Below are positions 46,317-57,691 of a stretch of 64,000 bases of DNA, piece by piece (within the stretch, counting starts at the first letter, position 1; each line of letters opens with the position of its first letter). Location: NCBI GenBank assembly GCA_032622095.1, contig CP136065.1, positions 19,268,134 to 19,332,133 of the forward strand, in the 5' to 3' direction. This stretch comes from Siphonodentalium dalli (taxonomy: Eukaryota > Mollusca > Scaphopoda > Gadilida > Siphonodentaliidae). The notes under the pieces were generated by a model, which saw nothing but the letters and a program-made list of their open reading frames with translations, ran no database searches and was not told where the DNA came from. The position numbers were made by a program, and so were the translations under genes.

Positions 46317-47155
46317 TTAAACGGGTGATTATTGCCTACAAGAAAAATCCCAGTTTGAGAGATATGCTCGTTCGATCTAGACTCAGACCTTGATTAACAC
46401 GCAGTTCAATTAGTTTTTAGCAATTTCAACATCATTATCCTTTGTTTGTGCTCAACACAATATTTTATGTCAATTGCCGACACAATCTAACAAAATTTAG
46501 CTAGTTCCATAGAAATAATTACATAAGAAATCGGATAACCGACCTGTGCCGTTGATGTCCACACTTTCCAAATATATTTATAGAGAGAGAGAGAGAGTAA
46601 AGATGCCTAAGCAACCAAGACATGTCTTCCGAAAACGGATAGTATTAACCCTTTACCCAACAGAAGGGCCCTGTGCCAATGCATTCTCTTATATATGCGA
46701 GTCGACCATAGGTAGCCTCGCATATATAAGAGAATGCATTGGCTTAACACATTAAAATTTTTAAATTGTTAAAGAATGTAAGAAAAAATGGTAAAAAGTG
46801 TTAAAAACAGATTTTTGTTTAGGCCAATGCATTCTCTTATATATGCGAGGCGACCTATGGTCGACTCGCATATATAAGAGAATGCATTGGCACAGGGCAT
46901 AACTATAACCATCACAATGTGGTCAATGAGCCGGTTCCAATGATATCCATATTTGTATGGTTTTATTGAGACAGACCCAAGATATTTTAGGCTGTTGAAG
47001 CTTTATTTGGCCGGTTTTGGCCGGTTTGTTGGGTAAAGGGTTAATACATATTCAGCAAACAGTCTATGCAAAAACCGAGGAATCCCTGATTGTTTAAACA
47101 ATACATAATATTTTTCTAACAAATGTTTCATCAAACTAATTAATTGATTAATTAA
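46317..47155 (+). repeat. Penelope tail, tandem copy 2 (5' truncated, contains a MITE)
   Basis: Starts at AAACGGGTGATT directly after the end of copy 1 and runs through the same ORF tail, 3' UTR and AATTAATTGATTAATT end. The type-A MITE at 46649-47040 is inserted in it. At the outer end GTTTCATCAAACTAATTAAT is followed by its near-complement to 47172, forming a hairpin not present in copy 1. Confidence 0.88.
46645..47044. mobile_element. Double-hairpin TTAA MITE, type A, copy 5 (with empty-site control)
   Basis: TTAA at 46645-46648 and 47041-47044 flank 392 bp. Both palindromes are complete (46673-46743 and 46822-46890), and the right shoulder carries the CCATATTTGTATGG segment. The matching position in Penelope tail copy 1 reads GGATAGTATTAATACATATT with a single TTAA (46202-46205). 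Hence the insertion duplicated exactly TTAA and nothing else, as expected for piggyBac-type transposition. Confidence 0.96.
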
Positions 47156-47172
47156 TTAGTTTTATGAAACTT

Positions 47173-49296
47173 TTGTTAGCAAAAAGTTCCAAGGTTTTGT
47201 ACTGGTGGAATATGATCTCAACGGGCGTTGGCCGGAGTAGAGCTTAGTGGCATGATCTACAAGTGAAGCAATAAAGATCTCGCATTACGTGATTCGTCAG
47301 ACACAGAATAGAGGATAGAGGATCCTCTCAGAGAAATACTTTCCATTAAAACCAAGTCACTAGTTCTTTATGTTATGTGTCTTTTGCTGAACTGTCGTTG
47401 ACAGGAATGACATACACGTAGACTGGTTATCTATGTTAGACCGCTATGAGAGTATATATATTTCAATAAAACCTTAATCGCGCACTTTCGATGAAAAACA
47501 CTGAGCCAAACAATAAGAAACTATAATCTGTAACATAAACAAGACATCGCATGAGTTAAATTCGTACGATGGATCAGCGGCCTTTTATGAGTAACAACGT
47601 TTTTGTAAATGAAAATATGAAAAACGTCCATACACATTTTTACAACTACTTTTTGGTACCCAACATGAACCAACACATGCAACCAGAGCACTGAGCAAAT
47701 GAAAGTAAAAACAGGAAAACGAAGGTAAAAGCGTGATCATTCACCACTACTTCTCAGTGCGTTCTTAAAGTGGGACTGTACCTAACTAAATGCACCAATT
47801 TATGGGGCCATTTACTCTATTCAACAGAAAATGTGCATGACATGCAGGCATTTGAGTCAGGGGAGAGTGAAACTACATTAATTTGCTATATGAACGATGT
47901 AAAACAACATGATAATTATAATGAAAATGAGTAAATGGCTGCAGTCATTATCTTCACAATTATCAGGTTGTTATACATGGTTCTGTGTGTATGTGAGTTT
48001 ATATAACTCTCATTCTTTACTCATATTAATTCTTTTAATGAATATTTTCGTATAGTAGGAGATGGCCCCATAAATGGCTGGACTTGGGTACAGTCCACCT
48101 TTAAAAATATAAACAGACATTTACTGGTACAATTAAATGTATTACGCCCTGGAGTAACCGGTCGATCATGACACACACGTCTCTAATTACGATCGCCGCA
48201 ATGTGTTGACGTCACAAGGATGTAAGATAGTGCGATGACCCCAACTACACTGTATGTTCTATATTTGAATCGGCATCGGTTGTTTAATTGAACCTCAACA
48301 TTAATACAAGTACCCGCATACCCATTTAACTTCGCATTAGGTAATCACGTACATTTGGTTAACTGTGCCATGGCTTACGTATATATACTGGTTAACAGCA
48401 TGTCCCAACGAGTATCAGAACTTCCGAAATTATTATTCGGCGAGCCGTTCTGCAAATTGTGAGTTTTATGTTTGTTTCCATCAATTAATGTCGATATTAC
48501 CAATCAAGCATTCACAATTTCAATAGGGATATATGTTCCCTATGCTAAGTGGACAATGCCCATAATAATTACCCCTAATAATTACTTATATACCTAAACC
48601 ACAAACTCTCCAATTTCATTATGTTGCCTTTCGCTGTGATCCATTTTCCGTCATGTGTCATTATTATCCGATAACACGACCTGTTTACCCAGATTGTTCC
48701 ATTTTGTTGCTTTCCAGTGTACCCTGCCGGTTCGTCCAGCGTCCGTCGTGGTTTCCTAAGCCACACGATTGATAGGTCAGTAAGCAATTTCACGCCATGT
48801 CATCCTCTATAACCGATTTTAGACACCAAAATCAATTGGTCGTAATAATGGACTAATTCCAACGTCTACCTCATTGATCACAGTGTATGATGTAGTGGAT
48901 TCAGAGTCGCATCACAATCATCGCTGGTCATTGGGCTATTACAGTTTGACATACGAAACGGAATATAGTCGTTTTGGCTCGATTAATGTGTCAACGTCAT
49001 TGCCCTTACTAATCAGCATTGTGACAACGGACAACCCAATTAGGTCTTTGGCATCTAAGATGATGTTCCTAGCGAACAAGAAAATACTCCCGAGTAAGTA
49101 ACTGGAAACGACAGCGGCATTGAGTATACATGTATATGTTGGAATGCTTGCATGCATAGTTTGACGACGTTGATGCAAAAGCATCTAAACAATGTGTTAT
49201 TCGTGTCCATGTGGACATTAATATAATGGATTATTATCCATCCCTTAACTAACACGATTTCAGATTGGGCAAAAGTCGTCACACGATAATCCGGGG
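47173..49296. other. Intronic DNA with no recognised feature
   Basis: Short frames on both strands at 48575-49184 show no domain. No shared repeats were noticed. Confidence 0.35.
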
Positions 49297-49336
49297 AAAA
49301 GTCATATTGGACACCCGGAAGTCCAATGTGACTTTT
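49297..49336. repeat. Hairpin with AAAAGTCATATTGGAC arms
   Basis: The arms AAAAGTCATATTGGAC and GTCCAATGTGACTTTT surround an 8-base loop. The left arm recurs in the larger hairpin at 49637-49722. Confidence 0.7.
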
Positions 49337-49636
49337 TGAAACATTACCGGGACTCCCCGTGGTGTCACGAGGTAACTCTATTTGCAAATGAATCGGTGAA
49401 AGTGTGATGCGCGCATGCAATTTCTGGTGGATTCAGCAGACGTTTCACTTTTGTATTGATTTTTTTTCTTCAGTTTTTGTTTACTGTTCCAAACCATGCT
49501 TTCTGGGGATCAAATACTGGCTTTTATAGAGAATCAAGTGCCGACAAATACCAAAGGTAAATACAAAAGTGTTATAAATTTGGATATACATACAGATGGA
49601 TAATTAAAATGTCATCATACAATGATGTGTGCAATA

Positions 49637-49722
49637 TGTGTTTTTCTTGTACGAGTCCAGGTTGTGGTGAAAAGTCATATTGGATTTTCACCACAACATG
49701 GACTCGTACAAGACAAAACACA
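49637..49722. repeat. Long hairpin with TTGTACGAGTCC arms
   Basis: The arms TTGTACGAGTCCAGGTTGTG and CACAACATGGACTCGTACAA are about 38 bp long with few mismatches. The loop contains AAAGTCATATTGGA, shared with 49297-49312. Both look like related palindromic MITE remnants or tips. Confidence 0.7.
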
Positions 49723-51529
49723 CACTGTACACAACATTCTACAATAACTTTCTAATGTCTATCAATTGTTACCGATGGTGATTCGGGTCTACACACAGAG
49801 TTCAACTAAGAATACTTTCACTGATTGACATCCAGAATAATTTAATCACGCAATCCGTGCTATCAATTAATTTTTTACCATGAACATTAATAGATCAGTA
49901 TATGTAGATGACTTTGATAAACCCTTCTTTAACTTTTATTTTTTTTTTGGAATGCGATGTTAGTCAATTTGTCCGGTGGAAAACATTATCCGTGTAACGA
50001 CGAAAGTACACCATTTACTGCAGAAGCATGTTCATTTGCAAATGAAAAACGCAAAGGTGAAAGGTATGTTTTTGTTTGTTCCACGAATTGAATATGTTCA
50101 TGTTTTCATCCAAACTATACACGCAAGAGACTCAAATGATACTGTCAGACCATATATAGCGTGTGGTTGGTTGAAATATTACGACAGTGTGAGGTGCTAG
50201 TTGGAAAGCATATTTAATAATATAAAACTGACTCAACAGACGTAAATTAATGTCATTGTTGCTCTATAAAGCCGTTTCGAGATAATAAATTCTTCACGAC
50301 TTTTGAAGAAAAATTATTTATTCCATAATTCAAATGAATGCGAACGAACGAAAGTATAGGTGTGCAATTCTTAATTTCCCATTTCCTATTTCGCATAGGA
50401 GTGTAATACAAAATAATATAAGATATACATCTAAACAATTACATATATACAGTAAAAATGACATGCTCCGATGCAATGTCCCTTATATTTCTCAAACAAA
50501 ATACCGACGGTAGCAAACATATGTGCAACTTTAATATTAGCGAAAGGCTGAGTAGCTATCATTTGAGATACAGATTCGAATTGACACATTCGGCGGAAAC
50601 ATAATGTTATGATCATCGTATTTAAATATCATCCATATGATGATCAAAAGGATATGAAATCGTCTTATAGTGTCTATATACTAAATACCCATTGGCGAGC
50701 AGTTTCCATAAAAGACATTTTCAGTTAATAAGTTCAACAAATGACTATAGGTCAGGTCATTTGTTGCAAGTTTTATCTGAACACTTCCCGCCAATGAATA
50801 GGACTCATTCAACAATTGTCTTATATTTTCTGTAATACTGTCGTCTGCTAATCTATCCTAAACATCCCTCCAAAATAATATAATATACCACTCCAATGTA
50901 TACTTGTGTAACTGGGAGAGTCCATTTATTATAGAAAGGGTTAACTCGAAGGCTCGTGTTCAATACAGCTGAATGAAGGGTGAAGTATATTACGTCATTA
51001 GATCATATTATACCAATATTGCATATCACGAGATGATCAAATAGTTCTCTGATCCATTGCAGAGGAACGCGTATCCGTTTATATCATGCCTGCAGCGATG
51101 GCTGTAGCACAGCGTTCCGGCATGTTTCCCCTGTAATGCTCCTACAATAGATGCTGATTTACGATGTTCAGGGCGAATGTTTCTCATGTGCTATTAACAG
51201 TTTTGTGGTAACGATATTGAGCTGGTTTCGATCTCAATAAAACATCTATCTACACAATACCTCATTGTGAATGTGTTTGTAAGGTGCACTGTAACGTGCA
51301 AAAGTATACATGTAGCAACTGTGATGTCGCGAGATCCATGTTTATTATTTAACTCATGTGACGCAGATTACGGTCGTCGTGTCGTCATGGCTGGTGGTAA
51401 GCGGTTTAATTGGTATTGAATCGAAAGGAAAGGTCGAATTCCCCATAACTGGTTATCCGCTAGAACTGAGCAGTACCCTGTGGTTTGTTGCGGACACATT
51501 CACCTGATTTACGATATATAAGATAATCT
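49723..51529. other. Intronic DNA including family H hairpin copy 2
   Basis: Apart from the hairpin at 50714-50786 (arms TTTCAGTTAATAAGTT / AAGTTTTATCTGAACA with nested CAACAAATGAC / GGTCATTTGTTG), nothing recognised. Confidence 0.4.
50714..50786. repeat. Hairpin repeat, family H, copy 2
   Basis: Same nested-hairpin layout as 7717-7783, followed about 150 bp later by AGAAAGGGTTAA (50933-50944). Confidence 0.6.
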
Positions 51530-53616
51530 GTTATGCGCGGTCCTACTAAAACTCGACCGCACCCGACCGCACCCGACCGGACCCGACCGGACCGCCCCCA
51601 GGGGACCGAGCGAGATGGGGTTTGCACTATCGTGTACAATGGACCTGAATGTACCAAAGTTCCAATCCCCAAGTCGACAGCTCGAGCGGACACGGCACTG
51701 TTAACCCCTAACTTGCGGCCGTTTCTGCCAGGTAAGGGAAATCCAAAGAGGCGCCGACCGCACCTCCACTGACTGCCTGACCACGGAAATGGACATTATA
51801 TCATGAAGTGAATAACGATATGCATCCATGGGCGATCGGACATGTCGCTAGCTGCAGCGGAAGTGAATAAATTAACCCATACGCTGCTGCCGAATTCGCT
51901 ATAAATGTACGCAAAATCGCCGAAATTAACACCCGCCGACCGGACCTCCCCTAGGGGTCCGAGCGAGATGGGGTTTACACTATCTTGTAGAATGGACCCG
52001 AATGTACCAAAGTTCCAATCCCCAAGTCCATAGCTCGAGCGGACACGGCACTGTTAACCCCTGACTTGCGGCCGTTTCCGCCAGGTACGGGAAATCCGAT
52101 AAGGCGCTGACCGCACCTCCCCTGACTGGCTGACCACGGAAATGGACATTATATCATGAGGTTAATACCCATATGCATCCACGAGCGATCGGACAAGTCA
52201 CTAGCTGCAGTGGAAGTGAATAAATTAACCCATACCCTGCTGCCGAATTCGCTATAAATGTACGCAAAAACGCCGAAATTAACACCCGCCGACCGGACCG
52301 CCCCTAGGGGTCCGAGCGAGATGGTGTCTGAACTATCGTGTAGAATGGACCCGAATATACCAAGTTTCCAATCCCCAAGTCGATAGCTCGAGCGGACACG
52401 GCACTGTTAACCCCTGACTTGCGGCCGTTTCCGCCAGGTACGGGAAATCCGATAAGGCGCCGACCGCACCTCCCCTGACTGCCTGACCACGAAAATGGAC
52501 ATTATATCATGAAGTGAATATAATATAATATATGCATCCATGGGCGATCTGACAAGTCGCTAGCTGCAGCGAAGTGAATAAATTAACCCAGACGCTGCTG
52601 CCGAATTCGCTATAAATGTACGCAAAAACGCCGAAATTAACACCCGCCGACCGGACCGCCCTTAGGGGTCCGAGCGAGATGGTGTCTGCACAATCTTGTA
52701 GAATGGACAATATTTATTTCTGAACTACATATTTACTCTCCAGTAGCCACCTAAATTTTGTATTGACGACTGGCATGCCGATATCAATAACTCGAAACTA
52801 TACGAAATATATTGACCGAGTGCAATAAATTCCATTTAAAGTCGAGATTTAGCTAGCGAGGCTCGAATCGAATTTATAGTGGACGAGGTTAATAAATTGC
52901 GTATTGAATTGCGACGAATTTGAGATCCATCTTTATCACTTAATCACATTGTAGCTTGGGGAAACGACCCAAAGACGGCTGCGGTTAAACAATTCATAAT
53001 TATTTCTTTATCACAACCAAAGAGGAAGTAAAGACATGTGCATTAAAGAAAAAATAACTCAACTCAACTCATTCAATTATGCAATATCATTATTATATTC
53101 CAATTAGCACATGACAGTTACATATGTGATGGCTGGTACGGCGCACTATGTTCAGTTCAACGTGTGTGTGTGTGGGGGGTGCTTAGAAAACAATATTTGT
53201 TCCACGCCAACACTCGGTGTTAGGGGTTAACAGTGCCGTGTCCGCTCGAGCTATTCATAGCGAATCCGGCAGCAGCGTATGTGTTAATTTATTCACTTCC
53301 GCTGCAGCTAGCGACTTGTCCGATCGCCCATGGATGCATATGGTTATTCACTTCATGATATAATGTCCATTTCCGTGGTCAGGCAGTCAGGGGAGGTGCG
53401 GTCGGCACCTTCTCGGATTTCCCGTACCTGGCGGAAACGACCGCAAGTCAGGGGTTAACAGTGCCGTGTCCGCTCTAGCTATCGACTTGGGGATTGGAAC
53501 TTTGGTACATTCGGGTCCATTGTACACGATAGTGCAAACCCCATCTCGCTCGGACCCCTTGGGCGTCCGGTCGGGTGCGGTCGGTGCGGTCGGGTTTTAG
53601 TAGGACCCGTTATGCG
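51530..53616. mobile_element. Foldback/TIR element of 2.07 kb with 8-bp target duplication
   Basis: GTTATGCG at 51530-51537 and 53609-53616 flanks an element (51538-53608) whose ends CGGTCCTACTAAAAC and GTTTTAGTAGGACCC are inverted repeats. Next to them lie CGACCGCACC subrepeats on both sides. The left part holds about 3.3 direct copies of a 353-358-bp unit (GAGCGAGATGG at 51608, 51961, 52314 and 52672). The right part (53215-53608) is one inverted unit. The centre (52720-53210) is unique AT-rich DNA. The 8-bp duplication fits hAT-like or other 8-bp superfamilies. Non-coding, and the GC-richest stretch in the window. Confidence 0.9.
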
Positions 53617-53810
53617 TAAATAATGCATACAACATGCCGAGGGTAGCGTTTTGTATGAAAATGAATAACATCACAATTGTACCTAAACTATACATACACG
53701 TGCATTACAAACAAACATGACCTCATCGTATAAGTGTACAACCATTATCATTGACTCATAAATAGTACAGGTTGAATATCGTTGCATTCCGTGAAATCGT
53801 TCGTGTCCAC

Positions 53811-54261
53811 ATTAAACGGACATGGCTCATTCGAACCTCCAAATTGTTTTCTAGGTAATTTGGAGCGACGGATACGATAGGCCGATAAATAAACGAACTA
53901 TTGACATACCGGCTTCATGTGCTCCGAAAACACTTGCTCAAGTTACAGCCATTTTACAGCCGTTTTCAACTTTTCGCCAGAAGTCAGAAAAAAGCTCTTT
54001 ATTACTACCATATCAGGAATAGACTATCACGGAACGCTCGTTTCTGTTCCATGTCGCGCAAATGGCTGTTTTGTGTTTGGTACCCAAACACCGTATTCAC
54101 AGTTGTACTTTTCATTACTTCAATGCGTCTTTTTTGGGTTACATAATGTTCGTAGAAAGGTAATTCAGAAATGTATCGACCTATTTTGATACTGAGAAAA
54201 ATTCAAAAGCGAATATTATTATGTGTATTTTGGAGCTCAAACCGCCATGCGTGTGGCTTTA
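53811..54261 (-). repeat. Family P repeat, copy 4
   Basis: A full-length inverse copy: it opens with GGACATGGCTCATTCGAACC and ends with AACCGCCATGCGTGTGGCTTT. An open frame on the plus strand reads FYSRFQLFARSQKKALY, matching the frame of copy 2. Confidence 0.75.
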
Positions 54262-54307
54262 AAATAAAATCTCGGAACTCGATTTACATTTTCAACTTCA
54301 CGTCCGA

Positions 54308-54690
54308 CACATCCTCGCGCTGATAGGCTCACTCTCAAACCTATAGTATTCACATATATATTGGACTCACTGAAACGGGCTTCCTTCGGGAGCCTTTATT
54401 CAGCGTCGGAGGGGCGTCTGTGGCTCCTACACAAAGGGTCGTTAGCCGTGTGCGGCCCATGTGTGGGCATCGCGCACATTTGGACATAAATATTCACACA
54501 GGTTAATATTCGACTTATTTGATTCTGAAATAAACCAAGCCTACAGTGGACTTATGCCCGTTATTCTGTTGGATGGCGCGGGCCACAGTGAAAACACATA
54601 CATAAAGAGCGTACATCTGGTCTGATAATAGATTCATATTGAACCTAAATATTCACATTTATTTGTTTCTGAAATAGGGCTATATCGAGC
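54308..54690 (+). repeat. Family Q repeat, copy 8 (diverged)
   Basis: CATCCTCGCGCTGATAGG at the start and GATGGCGCGGGCCACAGTG, AAAACACATACATAAAGAGCG near the end. The middle has inserted unrelated sequence (about 54370-54480). Confidence 0.55.
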
Positions 54691-54734
54691 TTATTTTAAT
54701 TTGTATTTTTTTTTTTATTTATTTAATTTTTTTT

Positions 54735-54870
54735 AACTAACGCCGTTATAACCTCCGCCAGAGTACCCCGAGTCAACACATCAAATTTGGTTGAAATCGG
54801 TCTGGGAGAAAAATCCGAACAGAGAAGACGGACAGACAGACAGATCCTAGTCTTATATATACATATTATC
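54735..54870 (+). repeat. Dispersed repeat end with GACAGACAGACAGAT
   Basis: AACGCCGTTATAACCTCCGC, GTACCCCGAGTC, AAATTTGGTTGAAATCGG, then GACGGACAGACAGACAGATCC and TATATA. The inverse of the same consensus lies at 55710-55800. Confidence 0.65.
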
Positions 54871-55168
54871 TAATTCTAAAATAAGGCCATAGTGGACTAA
54901 TATCTGTTCTTCCGTTTTATGGCGCGGGCCACGTATAGTTATACTTGTTTTAGGGGGTCGCAGGAAGACAGCCCGATAGGGCTAAGCTACCCCCGACAAT
55001 ACACTGTTATAATTTATTATGTATTACTGCTACTGTGTCATTCGTGTGTATTGAAAATAAACTATCCTATCCTATGGAAATACTTGTTTTTGTTAAAGAG
55101 CTGGTAAGTATCTGGTGTCGTGAGTTAGTTTATTCTTGTGATAGTCCGCCCATAATGAACTTATAATA
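54871..55168 (+). repeat. Family Q repeat, copy 9, split by a short insertion
   Basis: Family Q markers (TTTTATGGCGCGGGCC at 54918, TCGTGAGTTAGTTTATTC at 55118) surround about 140 bp of foreign sequence (54938-55077). The insert ends AATAAACTATCCTATCCTAT, a LINE- or SINE-like tail of short tandem repeats. Confidence 0.55.
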
Positions 55169-55709
55169 ACCGAGTGGCAACCCCCGGAGAGGGGGTACTA
55201 AAACGTTGCAGGAAGGTATGCCGGGGTGGGTGGTGGTCCGAGAGGAAAGAGTGCGTTTTTTACAACCTCATTCCATTTTTATTGTGCCCATATTTGATAT
55301 TTGTAACAGTTTAAACATGTTATAACACTAATAACGCCATATGTATGCTACTGGGACCTCATATGGACCTTAGTGAAGATGACATTTAGCTATGACATGT
55401 TGCATATGTATGGGGCGGTGAGGTGAACAACTTCCGTCATGACACCCTTCGGAAAGAACTTCGAGAAATGTCAAACTGAAATAAATAAACTTGTACTGCT
55501 GTAAGTAAGATCTTTAAGCGTAGATCATTGTGTGCATGGAACAAGAGCGTGCATCTTCTCAAACATTAATGTGACTCCCATGGATATAAAATAACTGGCA
55601 TCAGTGCATCAAGCTAATCAATGAATTATTTGCATGTCTATCAACTCAGATGATCTGTTACTTTCACAGCACATAACGTATCCAAAGTCTGACATAGTGA
55701 CTGCATGCT
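55169..55709. other. Intronic DNA with no recognised feature
   Basis: Nothing recognised. Confidence 0.3.
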
Positions 55710-55800
55710 TGTCATCTATATATAGAAAAGAGTAGGATCTGTCTGTCTGCCTGTTTGGTGACTCGGGGTACCCTTGCGGATGTTATAACGGCGTTAAATG
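55710..55800 (-). repeat. Dispersed repeat end with ATCTGTCTGTCTG (inverse of 54735-54870)
   Basis: TAGGATCTGTCTGTCTGCC, GACTCGGGGTACCC and GTTATAACGGCGTTAA are the complement of the 54735-54870 markers. Confidence 0.65.
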
Positions 55801-55864
55801 TTGATTAAAAGAAATGAATTAAAACAAATTTGTTCTGTTAAATTGATCGAGGAGTTAATTCTTC

Positions 55865-56241
55865 TTAAGAGGGAGGTTAAGTGGCAACATTTGAATGGCG
55901 AATTCAGTGTTAATTTTTTAGAAAAGATTGATCAAACCATATAAAGCGCTTGTGACCATATCATACCTTTTTGGAACGTTTGAACACTTATCCAGTGACA
56001 GCGCGAAGCGGAATTTTGATTTTCATCCCAGGTTGGATGTTATAATTATAATATACCCATCAAATGTCATAAAACACAACATAAAATGAAAAATCTGCTT
56101 TGCGTTGACACTAGATATATGCTCAAACATTCCAACAAGAAATGAAGTATTATTCTACGGTTTGTAAATATTGAGTAATCTTGTCTTGAAAATTAACACT
56201 GAATTCCCCATTTAAATGTTGCCACTTCACCTCCCTCTTAA
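55865..56241. mobile_element. TTAA MITE with GAGGGAGGT ends (hairpin-free)
   Basis: TTAA at 55865-55868 and 56238-56241 flank 369 bp. The ends GAGGGAGGTTAAGTGGCAAC and GTTGCCACTTCACCTCCCTC are inverted repeats that continue for about 50 bp to AATTCAGTGTTAATTTT. TTAA target sites are used by piggyBac and Kolobok-type elements. The termini differ from the CCCTTT group, so this is a separate family. Non-coding. Confidence 0.85.
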
Positions 56242-57254
56242 AAATCAAAATAAACTAAAATCTTAACAAGTTAAATAGGTTCCATAAGAATTGGTCTGAG
56301 GTATAGATCAAGTCTTCTTGGTCCATAACAGCTTGGGATGTCGGTTGGGTTGATGCTGCTTTGGACCGATTTCCGTGCCGTTGCTCTTCTATAACGGCCT
56401 TTCATTCAAACGACGTACATGTACACATGAGGCCCGGACATTCACGTAACCCCCTGATTGTGATTAATCAATCGTCTGATATGTCCGCGATTAATCTGTC
56501 TTCAAAATGATATATCATTTACCGATAGGAAAATGTATATGGTGATACGATCGTTCAATGTATTGTTTAAATGCATTTTCTGATAGTGCGACAAATCGAA
56601 ATTCTCTGGAAAACAAAGCTTTGTGTACTTATAAATATCATTGCTTGGACAGTTAATGGACCTCTGATATACATGCATGTTTGATGTCAGCATGCTTGAG
56701 AAAGGCTTCCATCTATGTTCATATACGCAAAACTTGCATTTGACCTAATCCGACAACATACAGGCAAGATAACTCACGCCCACAATTCTGGGCGTAAAGT
56801 CCGTTACAGAAGCGTAACGAGATGGGGCCCAACGCAGAGCAACAAGTTACCGTATAGTAACTTCCCTTCTGAGTTGGGCGATTTTTTTGTACCCGAACTT
56901 TTTGGTGAAAAAATACTTTAATTCAGCTTAGGCTTAATCGATATGTAGGAAATGGTTCACATAAGTCACCTGATCATGGGAATATAATAATATCTTTGAC
57001 CTCAGATAACTTAAAAGGGAGCAAATAGATTATTTTAACACAGATGATCAATGACGAGCGTTTATTATAAGCTCAGAAGATATGTGGGGAAATTGGCACA
57101 GAGACGTAATTTGACATGTCGTGGGATAGATGCCGTTGACCTCCGATTACTTAAAGAGGCATTAATAATTAGCAATAATGAGCTTTATTGTCAACTTAAA
57201 AGACTAATGCTTAATTTGAATGACTGGAAGGGGCACTAATAATTTACTCATCCT
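56242..57254. other. Intronic DNA with no recognised feature
   Basis: Two short plus frames (56715-56921 and 57051-57239) lack recognisable domains. I cannot say whether they belong to an old element. Confidence 0.35.
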
Positions 57255-57691
57255 TTAACCCTTTCAGTGTCAGGGGCCCTAATTTACGGTCTGTAAAATC
57301 GGCCCCTTTTTGGGGGGGGGGGTTAACTTTGTGTTTTGGTATGCTTAAGCATGCTATAGCGAATTTAAAAACAAACTGGATAAAACCTTAGGGGCATGTT
57401 ATAACTCAAAACTATCACCAAGTATTCATAGTAATAATTTTGATGCCCATGAAAAACGTGAGATTCCCTGGCACTAAACCTACAAAATAAGTCTGTTAAA
57501 GAATATAAGAAAAAATTATTAAAATTGTAAAAAATTGTAAAAAATAATAACAAATGATTTAAAATTGTTAGGCCAATGCATTCTCTTATATATGCGAGGC
57601 GACCTATGGTCGACTCGCATATATAAGAGAATGCATTGGCACAGGGTATATGGGTTGATACAAAAATCGGACCTGGCACTGAAAGGGTTAA
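57255..57691. mobile_element. Hairpin TTAA MITE, type C ends
   Basis: TTAA at 57255-57258 and 57688-57691 flank 429 bp. The ends CCCTTTCAGTGTCAGG and CCTGGCACTGAAAGGG differ from type A after CCCTTT. Only one palindrome is present (57573-57641), next to the right end with the usual CACAGGG. The spacer has the AAAATTGTAAAAA-type sequence seen in other copies. Confidence 0.87.

Larger units (their letters stand above)
41180..47155 (+). mobile_element. Penelope-like retroelement, decayed, with nested insertions and tail duplication
   Basis: Ordered pieces are: an N-terminal PLE segment, RT, a 1.8-kb foreign insertion, the rest of the RT-side domain, a Cys linker, a GIY-YIG endonuclease, and a C-terminal block with 3' UTR. 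A second, 5'-truncated tail follows head-to-tail from 46317. PLEs move by target-primed reverse transcription using a GIY-YIG nuclease. Frameshifts (near 41370, 41595 and 45135) and the insertion show that this copy is dead. The left boundary is uncertain. Confidence 0.85.

Noticed and set aside
45370-47172. Hammerhead ribozyme in the Penelope tail, as known from some PLEs
   Set aside because: I looked for CTGATGA and GAAA core boxes in both strands of both tails and found no arrangement that could form the core.
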